A DNA stretch of 64,000 nucleotides from an uncultured Bryobacterales bacterium (GCA_951813605.1 OX638379.1:1994471-2058470); one strand, 5' to 3'. Positions 45,409 to 55,188 are shown, numbered from the stretch's first letter. Notes: a model not told the origin generated them from the sequence alone. Made by a program: numbers and translations.

Positions 45409-46188
45409 ATGGTATCACAGAGCGCCGGCCCTGCATGGGATCCTCGCAAACGGAACGGTAGGTTGGCACCGACCGCGGCGCGGTCGCTCTTGCTTGCGAT
45501 GATCCTGGCAATCTTGGCGCTCGGTGCGTGCGCGGGGCGCAGGAGTGGCGCGAAGGTCAAGCTCCCGCCCCCAATCAATAATCCGAGGATTGGTTGGAAC
45601 CAAGTCGGAGTGGCAAGCTGGTACGGTCATCCTTACCACGGCCGCACAACGAGCAGCGGCGAGACATTCAACATGAACGAGATGACAGCCGCGCACAAGC
45701 GGTTGCCGTTCAACACGTGGCTAAGCGTGAAGAATCTGTCGAACGGCCACACCACTAGAGTGCGGATCAATGACCGTGGACCGTTTGTCGGCAAACGGAT
45801 CATCGATCTCTCCAAAGCTGCGGCGGCCGACATAGGGTTGATCGGCACGGGCACCGCCCGCGTACGCCTGACTGTCATCCGCCCGCCCAGAGGGAGCCCT
45901 CGGCCATCCGGGCGCGGAGGTCGCGGGCCTAAGCCGACTGCGGCAACGAAGAGGGCGCAATTCGACGTCCAGATCGGAGTCTTTGCGAGTCGCTCGAACG
46001 CAGATTCGCTCGCCTCTAGAGCGAGGCTGAGGGGGCATCGGGCGACGGTCCATCCGTTTTCGCAACAAGGGGCGAGTCGGTACCGAGTGGTGGTCTCGGG
46101 GGGTGCCAAGAGCCAAGCGAACACTCGACTCAACACCTTGAAGCGCCAAGGCTTCGATGGCTTCTTGAGGCCTCGGCAAGCCCCATAG
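45409..46188 (+). CDS. rlpA: RlpA-like septal lytic transglycosylase with SPOR domain
   Basis: About 259 residues. A lipobox follows the signal hydrophobic stretch (ILAILALGAC). The double-psi beta-barrel has GVASWYGHPYHGRTTSSGETFN, MTAAHKRLPFNTWLSVKNLSNGHTTRVRINDRGPFVGKRIIDLS with the family aspartate. The C-terminus is a SPOR domain (FDVQIGVFASRSNADSLASRARLRG) that binds denuded septal glycan. RlpA cuts naked glycan strands at division. The exact start is uncertain (ATG 45409, or TTG 45463 nearer the signal peptide). Confidence 0.9.
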   Translation: MVSQSAGPAWDPRKRNGRLAPTAARSLLLAMILAILALGACAGRRSGAKVKLPPPINNPRIGWNQVGVASWYGHPYHGRTTSSGETFNMNEMTAAHKRLPFNTWLSVKNLSNGHTTRVRINDRGPFVGKRIIDLSKAAAADIGLIGTGTARVRLTVIRPPRGSPRPSGRGGRGPKPTAATKRAQFDVQIGVFASRSNADSLASRARLRGHRATVHPFSQQGASRYRVVVSGGAKSQANTRLNTLKRQGFDGFLRPRQAP

Positions 46189-46356
46189 AAGGACCGGTGC
46201 GGGGCCGACCGCGGGGGACGGCAAGTGCGGATTCTAGCCTAGGGCGAACCCGTTCGGCTCAGCGGGCAAGGCTTGCTCCCGCTGAACCTCGACGGCCTCG
46301 AGCCTTCCCCCGGCATTGGCACGATAACTCGCGGTGCGCCGCCAATGGGTCGAACC

Positions 46357-47847
46357 CTACTCTCCCGGCATCCGCCAATGAGCAGGGGCTTTGAAACCGG
46401 AATCCCCACGCCCGACACTATAGGGAGGGACAGAATCTTCCGGCTGCAAGGACCGGAATGCTTTGATTCTCTCGTACATGGAGGCAGCCAATTCGGGATT
46501 CGCGTCCAGCACGTTTCTCTCCTCGGCCATGTCTTCGGAGATGCGAAACAAGAATCGCCGCCGTTTCGACTCGTCGGCGCTGTCATCGGTCACGTCCGGT
46601 CCGATAGCAATCATCTTCCAATCGTTCGTCATGTACGAGATCTGTTCCCTGTCCGCCCCCTCCTGCCCGATGTAGTTGAACAGCTCTCGGCCTAGATCTT
46701 CCTTCCGTCCGGTGAGCACGTCAAGGATGTCGACCCCATCGAGCGGCTTCCCGGTGTAACGCTCGACCCCCGCCATTCGCATGACCGTCGGAAGAATGTC
46801 GATGTTGGCGAGGGGCACGTCGACCCTGCGCCCTGCCGGTATCTTGGATGCCCACCGGGCCGCGGCAGCGACTCTGATACCTCCTTCGAAGACGGTTGCC
46901 TTCCCTCCCCTCAAGGGCGTGTTCTCACCAACGCCGCGAACCCCTCCGTTGTCCGAGCTGAACAGAACGAACGTATCCGCGGAAATCCCCGCCTGGTCAA
47001 TGGCGTCCAGGATCCTACCGACCCCTTGATCGAGCGAGTGGACCATCGCGCCAAGAATCCGGCGGTTTCGTGCCCGAGATTCCCGATTCGCTTCCATGTT
47101 CACACCTTCGAGTCCTTCGAAGAACCCGCGCGCGGGTGGCAGCTGCTCGTACCGCTCGAGGTCGTCGGGCTTCGCTTGGAACGGACTGTGCGGGGCGTTG
47201 AACGCGACATAGCACAGGAACGGTGCAGCGTCAGAGGCATGCTCGCGGATGAACTGTGCCGCCGCTTCGGCGACGAGATCGGTCTGGTAACCCTCGTCGT
47301 CGCTTGGCTCAAAACCATCATGCCAATCGACCTCGCCCTCCCTTTCGTGAGTGAAGTAGTCGATCGCACCGTTGTAATGGCCGTAGAATTTCGTAAAGCC
47401 CCGGCGCAGCGGGTGGTACTTCTTGTCGGAGTGGCCAAGGTGCCACTTTCCGAACACAGCCCGGTGCTTGTAACCGGCTTCCGCCAAGATGTCCGCAACA
47501 GTCCACTCGGACAGGTCCATGCCGCCTTGGCGCCAAGGCGGATAGACGGCGCGCATCGCACCGTAACGGATGGGATACCTGCCGGTCATCAAGCCGGCTC
47601 TTGTCGGAGAGCAAATCGGAGCGACGTAGAATCGCCTAAGCTCGACCCCTTCGGCCGCAATCCGGTCAATATTGGGCGTGGCGATATTTCCGCCGTGAAA
47701 GCTGACATCGGTCCACCCCAGATCATCGGCCAGGAGGATCACGATGTTGGGTGTGGCCGGTTCGCCTCTGCCAGGTGCGTGCACGGACGAGCAGCCGTGC
47801 AGGATCCAGAGAATCCAGAGCGTCGTGACAAGATGCCGTTCAGTCAT
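46357..47847 (-). CDS. sulfatase (lipoprotein)
   Basis: About 496 residues. The N-terminus has a lipobox (ILHGC19). The alkaline-phosphatase-fold metal site starts at LLADDLGW (DD 41-42). C79 in CSPTRAG is the residue converted to formylglycine. Further conserved pieces are GKWHLGHSDKKYHPLRRGFTKFYG and FSSDNGG. It hydrolyses sulfate esters, probably on polysaccharide or glycan, outside the inner membrane. No sulfatase-maturing enzyme is seen in the window. ATG 47847; the longer frame is not needed. Divergent from thiD. Confidence 0.92.
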   Translation of the reverse strand: MTERHLVTTLWILWILHGCSSVHAPGRGEPATPNIVILLADDLGWTDVSFHGGNIATPNIDRIAAEGVELRRFYVAPICSPTRAGLMTGRYPIRYGAMRAVYPPWRQGGMDLSEWTVADILAEAGYKHRAVFGKWHLGHSDKKYHPLRRGFTKFYGHYNGAIDYFTHEREGEVDWHDGFEPSDDEGYQTDLVAEAAAQFIREHASDAAPFLCYVAFNAPHSPFQAKPDDLERYEQLPPARGFFEGLEGVNMEANRESRARNRRILGAMVHSLDQGVGRILDAIDQAGISADTFVLFSSDNGGVRGVGENTPLRGGKATVFEGGIRVAAAARWASKIPAGRRVDVPLANIDILPTVMRMAGVERYTGKPLDGVDILDVLTGRKEDLGRELFNYIGQEGADREQISYMTNDWKMIAIGPDVTDDSADESKRRRFLFRISEDMAEERNVLDANPELAASMYERIKAFRSLQPEDSVPPYSVGRGDSGFKAPAHWRMPGE

Positions 47848-47945
47848 GGCCGCTATTTTACTGGCCGCAAGCGGATGATGGGGTACTGCGGACCGCCACC
47901 TACGCAGAGCTCGCGTCCCGCTCGCGGCCCCGGCCATTCATCAAA

Positions 47946-48749
47946 ATGCTAGACTTCGGCGTGCCGTCGATGCGGGTCGCTATGACGATCGCTGGGTCGG
48001 ACCCGTCTGGCGGAGCCGGACTGCAGGCCGACCTCAAGACCTTCCACCAGTTCGGCGTCTACGGGATGGCCGTCCCGACCGTGCTCACCGTGCAGAACAC
48101 CCGGGCGGTCGAATCGATTTCGGCGCTCGATCCGTCGTTGGTCCGGGCGCAGCTTGAATGCGTCCAGCGCGACATCCAGGCCGACGCAGCGAAAACCGGA
48201 GCGCTCGGTACCGACGGTATCGTAAGGATGGTCGCCAACTGGGCCCGAGACTGCGGGGCGCCGATCGTAGTGGATCCAGTGATCCTAAGCACGGGCGGCA
48301 ACGCGCTCGCTTCGGGAAGCGCAGTCGCGGCGATGGTTCGATACCTGCTTCCCGCCTGCTTTCTAGTAACGCCTAACCTGTACGAGGCCGGCGCGCTTGC
48401 CGACATGGAAGTCCGTGACCTGACCACCATGCGTGTCGCCGCCGAGCGCATATCCGCCCTTGGAGTCCGACGAGTTCTCGTCAAGGGCGGCCATCTAGCG
48501 GGAGACGCGACGGATTTGCTCTGGATCGACGGCGAGGTCACGACCTTCCGTTCCGACCGAATCGGGATCGCGAGCAAGCACGGGACCGGCTGTACGTATT
48601 CCGCGGCGATCACGGCGCTGCTTGCTCGTGGCCGGCCGCCGATCCGAGCTGTGGACGAGGCGAAGCGATTCGTGACCGAAGCGATGCGGTCGGCTCCGCG
48701 CCTGGGCGGCGGCAACGGGCCGCTCAACCACCATGCCCGCACTCGGTGA
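47946..48749 (+). CDS. thiD: hydroxymethylpyrimidine/phosphomethylpyrimidine kinase
   Basis: 267 residues of the ribokinase-like fold. AMTIAGSDPSGGAGLQADLKTFHQFGVYG opens the protein, followed by VTVLTVQNT-like residues (TVLTVQNTRAVE), VVDPVILSTGGNAL and the ATP-site GASKHGTGCTYSAAITALLARG-like segment near 205-225 (HGTGCTYSAA). It phosphorylates HMP and HMP-P in thiamine pyrophosphate synthesis. A start at ATG 47970 (MRVAMTIAG) is equally likely. I see no TPP riboswitch in the 98-base leader. Confidence 0.93.
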   Translation: MLDFGVPSMRVAMTIAGSDPSGGAGLQADLKTFHQFGVYGMAVPTVLTVQNTRAVESISALDPSLVRAQLECVQRDIQADAAKTGALGTDGIVRMVANWARDCGAPIVVDPVILSTGGNALASGSAVAAMVRYLLPACFLVTPNLYEAGALADMEVRDLTTMRVAAERISALGVRRVLVKGGHLAGDATDLLWIDGEVTTFRSDRIGIASKHGTGCTYSAAITALLARGRPPIRAVDEAKRFVTEAMRSAPRLGGGNGPLNHHARTR

Positions 48750-48791
48750 GAACGGCGGGAAGTCTGCGATGATCGGAGCTAGAGTTCGAGA

Positions 48792-49700
48792 ATGCCCGGA
48801 ACTAAAGGCGATCGCGGCTGGATCTTGGCTGTCCTGACCGCGGTACTGTTTCCAGCGATCGTGCTCCATAGCACGTGCATTGCGGTGATGGGGCCTGGAA
48901 CGTGGGGGTCGGGAGTGCAGGAGGTGGCTCCGGAATTGAGGGAGCCGACCGCCACGGCGGAGGAGTACGGTCGAGAGATCGCTCAATATGCAGCGAAGGT
49001 CGATTCCAACGACTCCATGATCGAGCCGGCGGCTGGCGTCGAAATGCTGGGCCGCATCAAATGGGTGCATCGTTCAGAAGGACGCATTGTCTACCTTACA
49101 GACGACGTGACGTCGGAAGCGAGACGGCAGCGTCTTTACATAGCCGAGTCAGGCCGCCTGCGTCAGCTCGCTCTTCCCAGGGATCACGTCGTCGTCCGCC
49201 CGCAGTGGGCTGGTGAACGGGTCATCTACGAACGCTGGAACCCGTGGGCCGTCCCCGCTCCGGGCAAGCTGCGACGCTACGTCGCCAGCTGGGCCGACCC
49301 GTCCCTGCGGCCCGAGGCTGCATTGTACGCTTCGACTACCGCCCAAGGCGGTTGGCGCCTGGTGATGCCCGGGCACTCTCTGGCCGTCTCCCCGAACGGT
49401 CGCTACGCGGCATTCCTCCGTTCAGGAGCGCTACTCGCCGGCTATTACAGCGTCCATGTCTGGCGGCTGGACGCCGAAGACGCCCCTCCCATTCTGAGCC
49501 TTAGAGAGCATGACGGCAAAGGCACTGGGTCCTTCACCGTCCGCTGGTCGGAAGATTCCAAAGCGCTTCTGATTCATGGCAGGACGGACGGCTACAGCCG
49601 AAGGGGATCACGAGACGGGGGCGGCCCCGACGGAATTCCGGTGAACCTGCTCTATCTGACCGCCGACCGGACTGTTTACGATCTGAACCTTGGGAGCTGA
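48792..49700 (+). CDS. exported WD40/TolB-like propeller protein, function unknown
   Basis: 302 residues with one N-terminal hydrophobic segment (WILAVLTAVLFPAIVLHS). The remainder has repeats like RIKWVHRSEGRIVYLTDD, SLAVSPNGRYAAFLRSG and FTVRWSEDSKALLIHG that suggest a WD40-like (PD40) propeller. I recognise no specific family. It lies directly upstream of the TRAP transporter genes on the same strand, 15 bases from the binding-protein start, so it may be co-transcribed. Confidence 0.65.
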   Translation: MPGTKGDRGWILAVLTAVLFPAIVLHSTCIAVMGPGTWGSGVQEVAPELREPTATAEEYGREIAQYAAKVDSNDSMIEPAAGVEMLGRIKWVHRSEGRIVYLTDDVTSEARRQRLYIAESGRLRQLALPRDHVVVRPQWAGERVIYERWNPWAVPAPGKLRRYVASWADPSLRPEAALYASTTAQGGWRLVMPGHSLAVSPNGRYAAFLRSGALLAGYYSVHVWRLDAEDAPPILSLREHDGKGTGSFTVRWSEDSKALLIHGRTDGYSRRGSRDGGGPDGIPVNLLYLTADRTVYDLNLGS

Positions 49701-49715
49701 TCGCGCGGAGGCGTG

Positions 49716-50714
49716 ATGTTGGGAGGTCGATTTGGACTGGGCCCCGCCCTGGCATTGATATCCATCGGCGCAGGGTGTGCAGCGCCGCATGGCTCGTTCG
49801 TGTTTCGCTACGCGAATTCGCAGCCGGCCCAGCATCCCCGCAGCTTGTCCATGGCGTACTTCGAGGAGGTCCTCGAAGAGCGCACAGCAGGGCGGATTGA
49901 CGTCGAAAACCACTTCGGCGGCACGCTCGGCAGGGAACGCGAACTGATGGACATGGTCGCGCTGGGAGTGCTCCAAGGCACTCGCGGAGGCCTGTTCTTC
50001 GACGTGAGCCCCAAGTACACAATCTTCCTGCTGCCTTTCCTGGTGGAGGACTGGGACCAAGCTATGCGACTCGTCAATAGCGAATTCACCCAGCGACTCA
50101 ACGCCGAAGGCCGTCTCAACGGATTCCACGTGCCCGCGTGCGGCATATCGCAGGGCTTCAGGGCTCACACGACCAGCGTAAGGCCCATCCGCGGTCCGGA
50201 AGACTTTCGGGGGCTCAAGCTGCGCGTGCCGCCCCAAGAACCCAATGTAATCGCTACCGCTGTGCTAGGAGGCAACCCGCAGGAAATCCCGTTCACCGAA
50301 GTCTATCAAGCGGCCCGGACGGGGGTGATCGACGGCCAGGATAACGCCTTGTCGAATATCTGGGAAACGCGGGTCCACGAAGTGCAGAAGTATTTGAGTA
50401 TTTCCAATTACCAAGCCGGCCCCGACCCCTTCATCGTGAACCTCGCATGGTACGAGTCTCTGCCGGCCGACCTTCGAGCCGTCTTCGACGGCGCCGCCCG
50501 CGACGCGATGGCCTTTAGCGACCGCATGAACCGCGAGAGTGAGCAGGTTTACCTGGAGAAGCTCTCGAAGGTGCTGGAAACGAACTGGATCGAAGGCGAG
50601 GACTTGGAGCGGTTTCGAAAGGCGGTCGAGCCCGTCTACGAGATTCTGGTCTCGAAAGGGTACTTCACATGGGAAGACGTGGAAGCGGCGCGGAGGGCTG
50701 CGAGGGGCGAATAG
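49716..50714 (+). CDS. TRAP transporter substrate-binding protein (DctP family)
   Basis: 332 residues. A lipobox GAGC ends the signal segment (ALISIGAGC). DctP-fold signatures include FRYANSQPAQHPRSLSMAYFEEVLEERTAGRIDVENHFGGTLGRE, LPFLVEDWDQAMRLVN, VRPIRGPEDFRGLKLRVPPQ and EVYQAARTGVIDGQDNALSNIW. The conserved arginine in LRVP binds a carboxylate, so the ligand is probably an organic acid. ATG 49716 with GGAGG five bases upstream. First of a three-gene TRAP set. Confidence 0.92.
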   Translation: MLGGRFGLGPALALISIGAGCAAPHGSFVFRYANSQPAQHPRSLSMAYFEEVLEERTAGRIDVENHFGGTLGRERELMDMVALGVLQGTRGGLFFDVSPKYTIFLLPFLVEDWDQAMRLVNSEFTQRLNAEGRLNGFHVPACGISQGFRAHTTSVRPIRGPEDFRGLKLRVPPQEPNVIATAVLGGNPQEIPFTEVYQAARTGVIDGQDNALSNIWETRVHEVQKYLSISNYQAGPDPFIVNLAWYESLPADLRAVFDGAARDAMAFSDRMNRESEQVYLEKLSKVLETNWIEGEDLERFRKAVEPVYEILVSKGYFTWEDVEAARRAARGE

Positions 50715-50719
50715 GGGAA

Positions 50720-51199
50720 GTGCGGATTCAGGAATTCGAGCGCCGCTTGACCACGGCATTGGAAGCGGCGCTGGCAGCCGGCATGTTCGCCATGTTCGTT
50801 GTCATCGTGGTGCTCGTGACAATGCGCTACTTGTTCGAGTCCGGACTCGTGGGTGCGAATGAATCCGCCACTGTCTTGTTCGTGTATCTCTCTTCTGTCG
50901 GTTCGGCTGTCGCCGTCGGCCGGCAGGAGCATATCCGAGTGGATTTGCTTTCGCGAACCCTGGGGCCCAAGGGGAGACTCGCGCTGGAGATCGCAACGCT
51001 GGCGCTGGTGGGCTCACTCAACGCCGTTGTGCTCGCATGCAGCGTGCCGTGGATCGCGGCGACCGGCGGGGTCCCCATGCCCGCCACACAGATTCCTCGG
51101 TTCATTGCCCAGACGAGCGTGCCGCTGGGGTGCGGCCTGGCGGCCCTTTACTGTTGCACGAGAATCGCCGTGTTGATTCGCCAGGAGCCCAGACCTTGA
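50720..51199 (+). CDS. TRAP transporter small permease (DctQ)
   Basis: 159 residues and four membrane helices (AGMFAMFVVIVVLVTMRYLFE, ATVLFVYLSSVGSAVAVG, and two more). The conserved ESATVLFVYLSS...GRQEHIRVDLL pattern identifies DctQ. It forms the membrane channel with DctM. Start GTG 50720, six bases after the binding-protein stop and with AGGGGAA upstream. Its stop overlaps the DctM start by four bases. Confidence 0.9.
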   Translation: MRIQEFERRLTTALEAALAAGMFAMFVVIVVLVTMRYLFESGLVGANESATVLFVYLSSVGSAVAVGRQEHIRVDLLSRTLGPKGRLALEIATLALVGSLNAVVLACSVPWIAATGGVPMPATQIPRFIAQTSVPLGCGLAALYCCTRIAVLIRQEPRP

Positions 51200-52473
51200 T
51201 CCTGCTGCTTCTTGCCAGCTTGCTACTCCTGATTGCGGTCGGCGTGCCTGTGGCCTACTCGCTCGGCATCTCGGTAGTTGTCTACATCGTCCTCGGAGAC
51301 CCGCAACTGATTCTCGTGCTGCCGCTGCGAGTGTTCGCGGGCTTTGACTCCTACGCGCTAATGAGCCTGCCGCTGTTCATCCTGATGGGCCAGGTGATGA
51401 ACGCGGCACAGATCACCGCGCGGCTCATCGATTTCAGCATGCTGCTGGCCGGCCGATTCCGTAGCGGGCTCGGCTTGGTCAACGTGCTCGCGAGCATGCT
51501 GTTCGGCGGCATATCGGGGTCCTCGGCATCCGACACGGCATCGATTGGATCAGTGCTCATTCCGGAAATGGAGAAGCGCGGATACCGCAAAGAGGTCGCT
51601 GCCGGAATCACCGTGGCCTCTTCCACGATGGGGATGGTGATTCCGCCGAGCATTCCCATGGTGCTCTACGCAGTCGTTGCCCAGGAATCGGTGGGCAAGC
51701 TATTCCTAGGAGGGGTGGTTCCGGGAATAATGGTCGGGCTGCTCCAAATGGTCCTTGTACGGACTTTGGCCCGCGGTGGAGACGAAGCGAATCGCGAGCG
51801 AGTGACCCTCGCTTCCGCAGCGAATCGAACGTTGCGGTCTCTGCCGGTGCTGTTGATGCCGATCGTGATCGTCGGCTCTGTGGTGTTCGGAATCGCCACC
51901 GCCACCGAGTCCGCGGCCCTCGGGGTCCTCTACGCGGGCTTGGCCGGGTTCGTGCTGACGCGCGCCCTCAAGGTGCGGGCGTTCTGGGGCTGCCTGCGGC
52001 TGACGGCGCTCACGAGCGCCAAGATCATGATCGTCATTGCGCTCTCGCAAGCGTACATTTGGATACTGGCGCTCGAGCGGGTGCCCGAGTCAATTGCGGG
52101 ATTCGTGGTCGAATTGGGCTTGGGAGCGACGGGCACCCTGCTGCTCGTCGATCTAGTCATATTGCTAGCGGGAACCATAATCGACGTAAGCCCCGCAATT
52201 CTCTTGTTGACACCGGTCTTCGGCCCTGCGCTGCAAGAGCTAGGAGTCTCGCCGATTCATTTTGGGGTCCTCTTGGTATCCGGGCTGGCTGTCGGCGCAT
52301 GCACCCCGCCGGTCGGAACCTGCCTCAATGTCTGCGCAGCCGTCGCGAATCTAGACATAGGCAGGATTTTCCGGGGTGCCGCACCGTTCCTAGCCGCGAA
52401 CGCGGCAACGCTAGCCCTCGCCACGATCTTTCCAGAGATCGCCCTCTGGCTTCCCGAGCGACTCACTCCATAG
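51196..52473 (+). CDS. TRAP transporter large permease (DctM)
   Basis: 425 residues with about twelve helices. Family motifs: PLFILMGQVMNAAQITARLIDFS, LGLVNVLASMLFGGISGSSASDTASIGSVLIPEM and GITVASSTMGMVIPPSIPMVLYA. It drives organic-acid uptake with the sodium gradient. Start TTG 51196 overlaps the dctQ stop (TTGA) and has AGGAG eight bases before; the open frame further upstream is a shadow of dctQ. Confidence 0.93.
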   Translation: MILLLLASLLLLIAVGVPVAYSLGISVVVYIVLGDPQLILVLPLRVFAGFDSYALMSLPLFILMGQVMNAAQITARLIDFSMLLAGRFRSGLGLVNVLASMLFGGISGSSASDTASIGSVLIPEMEKRGYRKEVAAGITVASSTMGMVIPPSIPMVLYAVVAQESVGKLFLGGVVPGIMVGLLQMVLVRTLARGGDEANRERVTLASAANRTLRSLPVLLMPIVIVGSVVFGIATATESAALGVLYAGLAGFVLTRALKVRAFWGCLRLTALTSAKIMIVIALSQAYIWILALERVPESIAGFVVELGLGATGTLLLVDLVILLAGTIIDVSPAILLLTPVFGPALQELGVSPIHFGVLLVSGLAVGACTPPVGTCLNVCAAVANLDIGRIFRGAAPFLAANAATLALATIFPEIALWLPERLTP

Positions 52474-52595
52474 TGCGGGCGCATTGCTTGGCGAGCCGCG
52501 CGGACGCCGCCCCGACCGGGATTGGCAGCAACGGCCGCTCCAGAAAGCCGCGAGCCTATCTCGCTCCGATTCCAAGATATACCGCTCCCGGAGCG

Positions 52596-53528
52596 ATGGT
52601 CGACCGGGCTTGTTCTAACATGGCATGGCCCGTGGCTGATTCGTCAAAGGCTGGCCGCATTCGTTCAAGTCCGTGCTTCCAGCGCGAAAACGCCAGGTCT
52701 TCAATCGCGGTTGATCGCCCAGCATCGAAGCGCGGACAGGCGGGCAGCCTTGCGGTGGTCCTCGCCATCGCCACCGCAGGGTCCGCAGCGGCCGGGGAGG
52801 ATCTTCACCGGCTCCGCAGCCCCCGACAGGGCGGCGAAACAATCGTGCGGGTCTTCACGCCCGACGAGCTCGGGCCCGAACCTCGCCTGAAGGCGCTCTA
52901 TGTCCTACCTGTCGAAGCGGGCGAAGGGACCAGATGGGGAGATCCCGGTGGTGAAGTTCGACGGGCTGACCTCGCAAACCGCCACCGACTGGTCGTCGTG
53001 TTGCCGACGTTCTCGGCCCTTCCTTGGTATGCCGACCACCCGGCCTCCCACGATCTGCAACAGGAACGCTACTTTCTAGAAGATGTCGTGCCGCTCGTCG
53101 AGCGAGCGTATCCAGTGAACTCTAGCCCCGAAGGCCGTTTGCTCGTCGGATTCTCCAAGTCCGGGTGGGGTGCGTGGTCCCTGCTGCTACGGCATCCGGA
53201 TACGTTTTCGCGAGCCGCGGCTTGGGACGCGCCTGTAATGCAGGCCGCTCCCGACCGTTACGGGATGGGGCCGATCTTTGGCGATCAAGCTAATTTTGAG
53301 CGTTACCGACTCACGCGCCTGGTGCGGGAGCGGGCGGCCGTTCTGCGCGGCAAGAAGCGGTTGGTCCTGACCGGGTACTTCGACTCCTTCAGAACGCACC
53401 ACATCGCAATGCACGAGCTGCTCACAGAACTGGGGATACCACACGACTACAGGGACGGCCCGATGCGCGAGCATCATTGGGAGTCAGGTTGGCTCGAGGA
53501 GACGGTCGAGTTGCTGGTGAACCACTGA
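52596..53528 (+). CDS. exported alpha/beta-hydrolase (esterase-like)
   Basis: About 310 residues from ATG 52596. A signal peptide-like stretch AVVLAIATAGSAAA lies near residue 60, so the true start may be further in; ATG 52620 is another candidate. The hydrolase fold shows the nucleophile elbow GFSKSGWGAWSL and the final histidine in MREHHWESGWLEE. Similar proteins belong to the D-type esterase/tannase-like group, but substrate and cleavage are unknown. It follows the TRAP genes by 122 bases on the same strand. Confidence 0.75.
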   Translation: MVDRACSNMAWPVADSSKAGRIRSSPCFQRENARSSIAVDRPASKRGQAGSLAVVLAIATAGSAAAGEDLHRLRSPRQGGETIVRVFTPDELGPEPRLKALYVLPVEAGEGTRWGDPGGEVRRADLANRHRLVVVLPTFSALPWYADHPASHDLQQERYFLEDVVPLVERAYPVNSSPEGRLLVGFSKSGWGAWSLLLRHPDTFSRAAAWDAPVMQAAPDRYGMGPIFGDQANFERYRLTRLVRERAAVLRGKKRLVLTGYFDSFRTHHIAMHELLTELGIPHDYRDGPMREHHWESGWLEETVELLVNH

Positions 53529-53829
53529 GGCCTTGTTACCGAGAAATAGCGCTTCCCGCCCTGCCTGAAGCATACCGAGATTCGCGAGCTTCGAATCAGT
53601 CACGCTGCTCGAGACCGATCAACCAATCTGCAAGCTCATCCGCATGAAGCAGTCCGCGTGCCGAACTCGGCGACCGATCGCAGTCGATAGCCTGCTGTCC
53701 AGGAAAACGCATCTAACCCCGCCGCAGGGCCTGGCCAAGCACGGACGACACGGTCAAGACCGTCCTGAATCCTCAATCCCTTCGCGGGCTTCCCATCGGA
53801 AGCTGCAGCGCGGAGTCCGCGCTGCGAGG
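53529..53829. other. short gene-free stretch between convergent genes
   Basis: No gene and no clear terminator hairpin seen in these 301 bases. Confidence 0.4.
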
Positions 53830-55188
53830 TTACAGCCGGTCCAGCGCCGAATAACCCATCATCAGAGCCATCAGCACGGCCGAGACCCATAGCATCAGGG
53901 TGATCCAAGTCTTGGGAAGGATGCTCGTGGGCATCCGCTTGTATCGGAGGTAAAGAGCAAACCCTCCGATTATCGGCAGCATAATCGCCTGGGCTATGCC
54001 GCCGATCTTAACCATCAGGACCGGCTCCTTGATCCACATGAAATAGAAGCACGGGACCACGAGCAGCAACACCACGAAAAGCCGAACCGTGCGTAGGCGA
54101 TGGGCGTAATTCGACCGGTCGTAAAGGCCGAACATGCCCATCAAGTCGGCCCAGACGCGGCAGTGGGCTGCCGTCGATGCGAAGACAGTCGAGTAGAGCA
54201 CCGCGAACGCCCCGACCATAAACAGGCCCAGTGACCATTCACCCAAGGTCTCGGTATAGATGCTCGACAGGACGTGGACCATTTCCGAACCCTCCGGGAC
54301 CAAGCCCATGCCCTTCAGGACCCCCGCGCCGAGAAAGTAGAAGGCAATCGTAGCGAATGTGTAGATCACCATCGAGCACAGCACGTCGAATCCCATGACC
54401 CTGATCCAGCCGAGTGCCCGCTGGGTCCATCCGGGAGAGTCGTCGCGGCGCCCAGCGTACTGTGCGTATCCCTTTTCAATGCACCAGTACGGGTACATCA
54501 CGAGTTCGGTGGCTCCGACGCCGGTAATGCCGAACGCCGCCACCGCCGTTCCCATGCCGCCCTCGGGAGGCTGGAACGTGAGCCCGGTCAGCACCTCGCC
54601 CCAGTCGAAATACTGGGGGAGCTTGAACAGCAGGAAGCAGCAGCTGACTGTCAGCGCGGTGAAGCTGACGACGAGGCCCATCGCGATGCGTTCGACCAGA
54701 ATGTACTTGCCGGCAACAAGTAGCACGATCGAGAGCGCGGCGAGGACCCATACGAATGCCGTGATCGGAACTGACGGCATTGCGCGATGCAGGATTTCCG
54801 AGATGCCCCCGAGCATCGCACCTACCTGAAACAGGGTGAAAGTGACCATCAAGCACCACATCCACACAAGCCACGACACCTTGAAGCGCGGTCCAGGCAC
54901 TTCGTTGAAGGCTTCGAGAGTCGTGCGCCCGGTGCCGATGGCGTAGCGGCCCAGCTCGTTCTGAACGACTGTCTTTACCAAGCAGCTCAGCACGATGAGC
55001 CACAGCAGGATGTACCCGTTTTCCGCTCCTAGGACCGTAGTCGCAATCAACTCGCCGGAGCCCACAATGGAACTGGCGAGAATCAGACCTGGGCCGATCA
55101 GCCCGATGATTCGCCTCAAGGACCGCGGTGGTTGCGAAATGTTCTGGGGGTGTAGGGCGTAGGGATCTTGCAGGGCTGGCGAGGCCAT
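53830..55188 (-). CDS. Nramp-related membrane transporter lacking the DPGN metal motif
   Basis: About 452 residues with eleven helices. LIGPGLILASSIVGSGELIATT near residues 30-51 aligns with the first Nramp helix, but the metal-binding DPGN is replaced by GSGE. The helix-6 MPH motif is replaced (VMYPYWCIEKGY). Such proteins are common in Planctomycetota and Acidobacteriota; they may carry Mg or another substrate, or not be metal transporters. ATG 55188 is the better start than 55209. Confidence 0.75.
   Translation of the reverse strand: MASPALQDPYALHPQNISQPPRSLRRIIGLIGPGLILASSIVGSGELIATTVLGAENGYILLWLIVLSCLVKTVVQNELGRYAIGTGRTTLEAFNEVPGPRFKVSWLVWMWCLMVTFTLFQVGAMLGGISEILHRAMPSVPITAFVWVLAALSIVLLVAGKYILVERIAMGLVVSFTALTVSCCFLLFKLPQYFDWGEVLTGLTFQPPEGGMGTAVAAFGITGVGATELVMYPYWCIEKGYAQYAGRRDDSPGWTQRALGWIRVMGFDVLCSMVIYTFATIAFYFLGAGVLKGMGLVPEGSEMVHVLSSIYTETLGEWSLGLFMVGAFAVLYSTVFASTAAHCRVWADLMGMFGLYDRSNYAHRLRTVRLFVVLLLVVPCFYFMWIKEPVLMVKIGGIAQAIMLPIIGGFALYLRYKRMPTSILPKTWITLMLWVSAVLMALMMGYSALDRL

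Noticed and set aside
47848..47945. TPP riboswitch before thiD
   Set aside because: No matching conserved CUGAGA-type core was seen in the 98-base leader.
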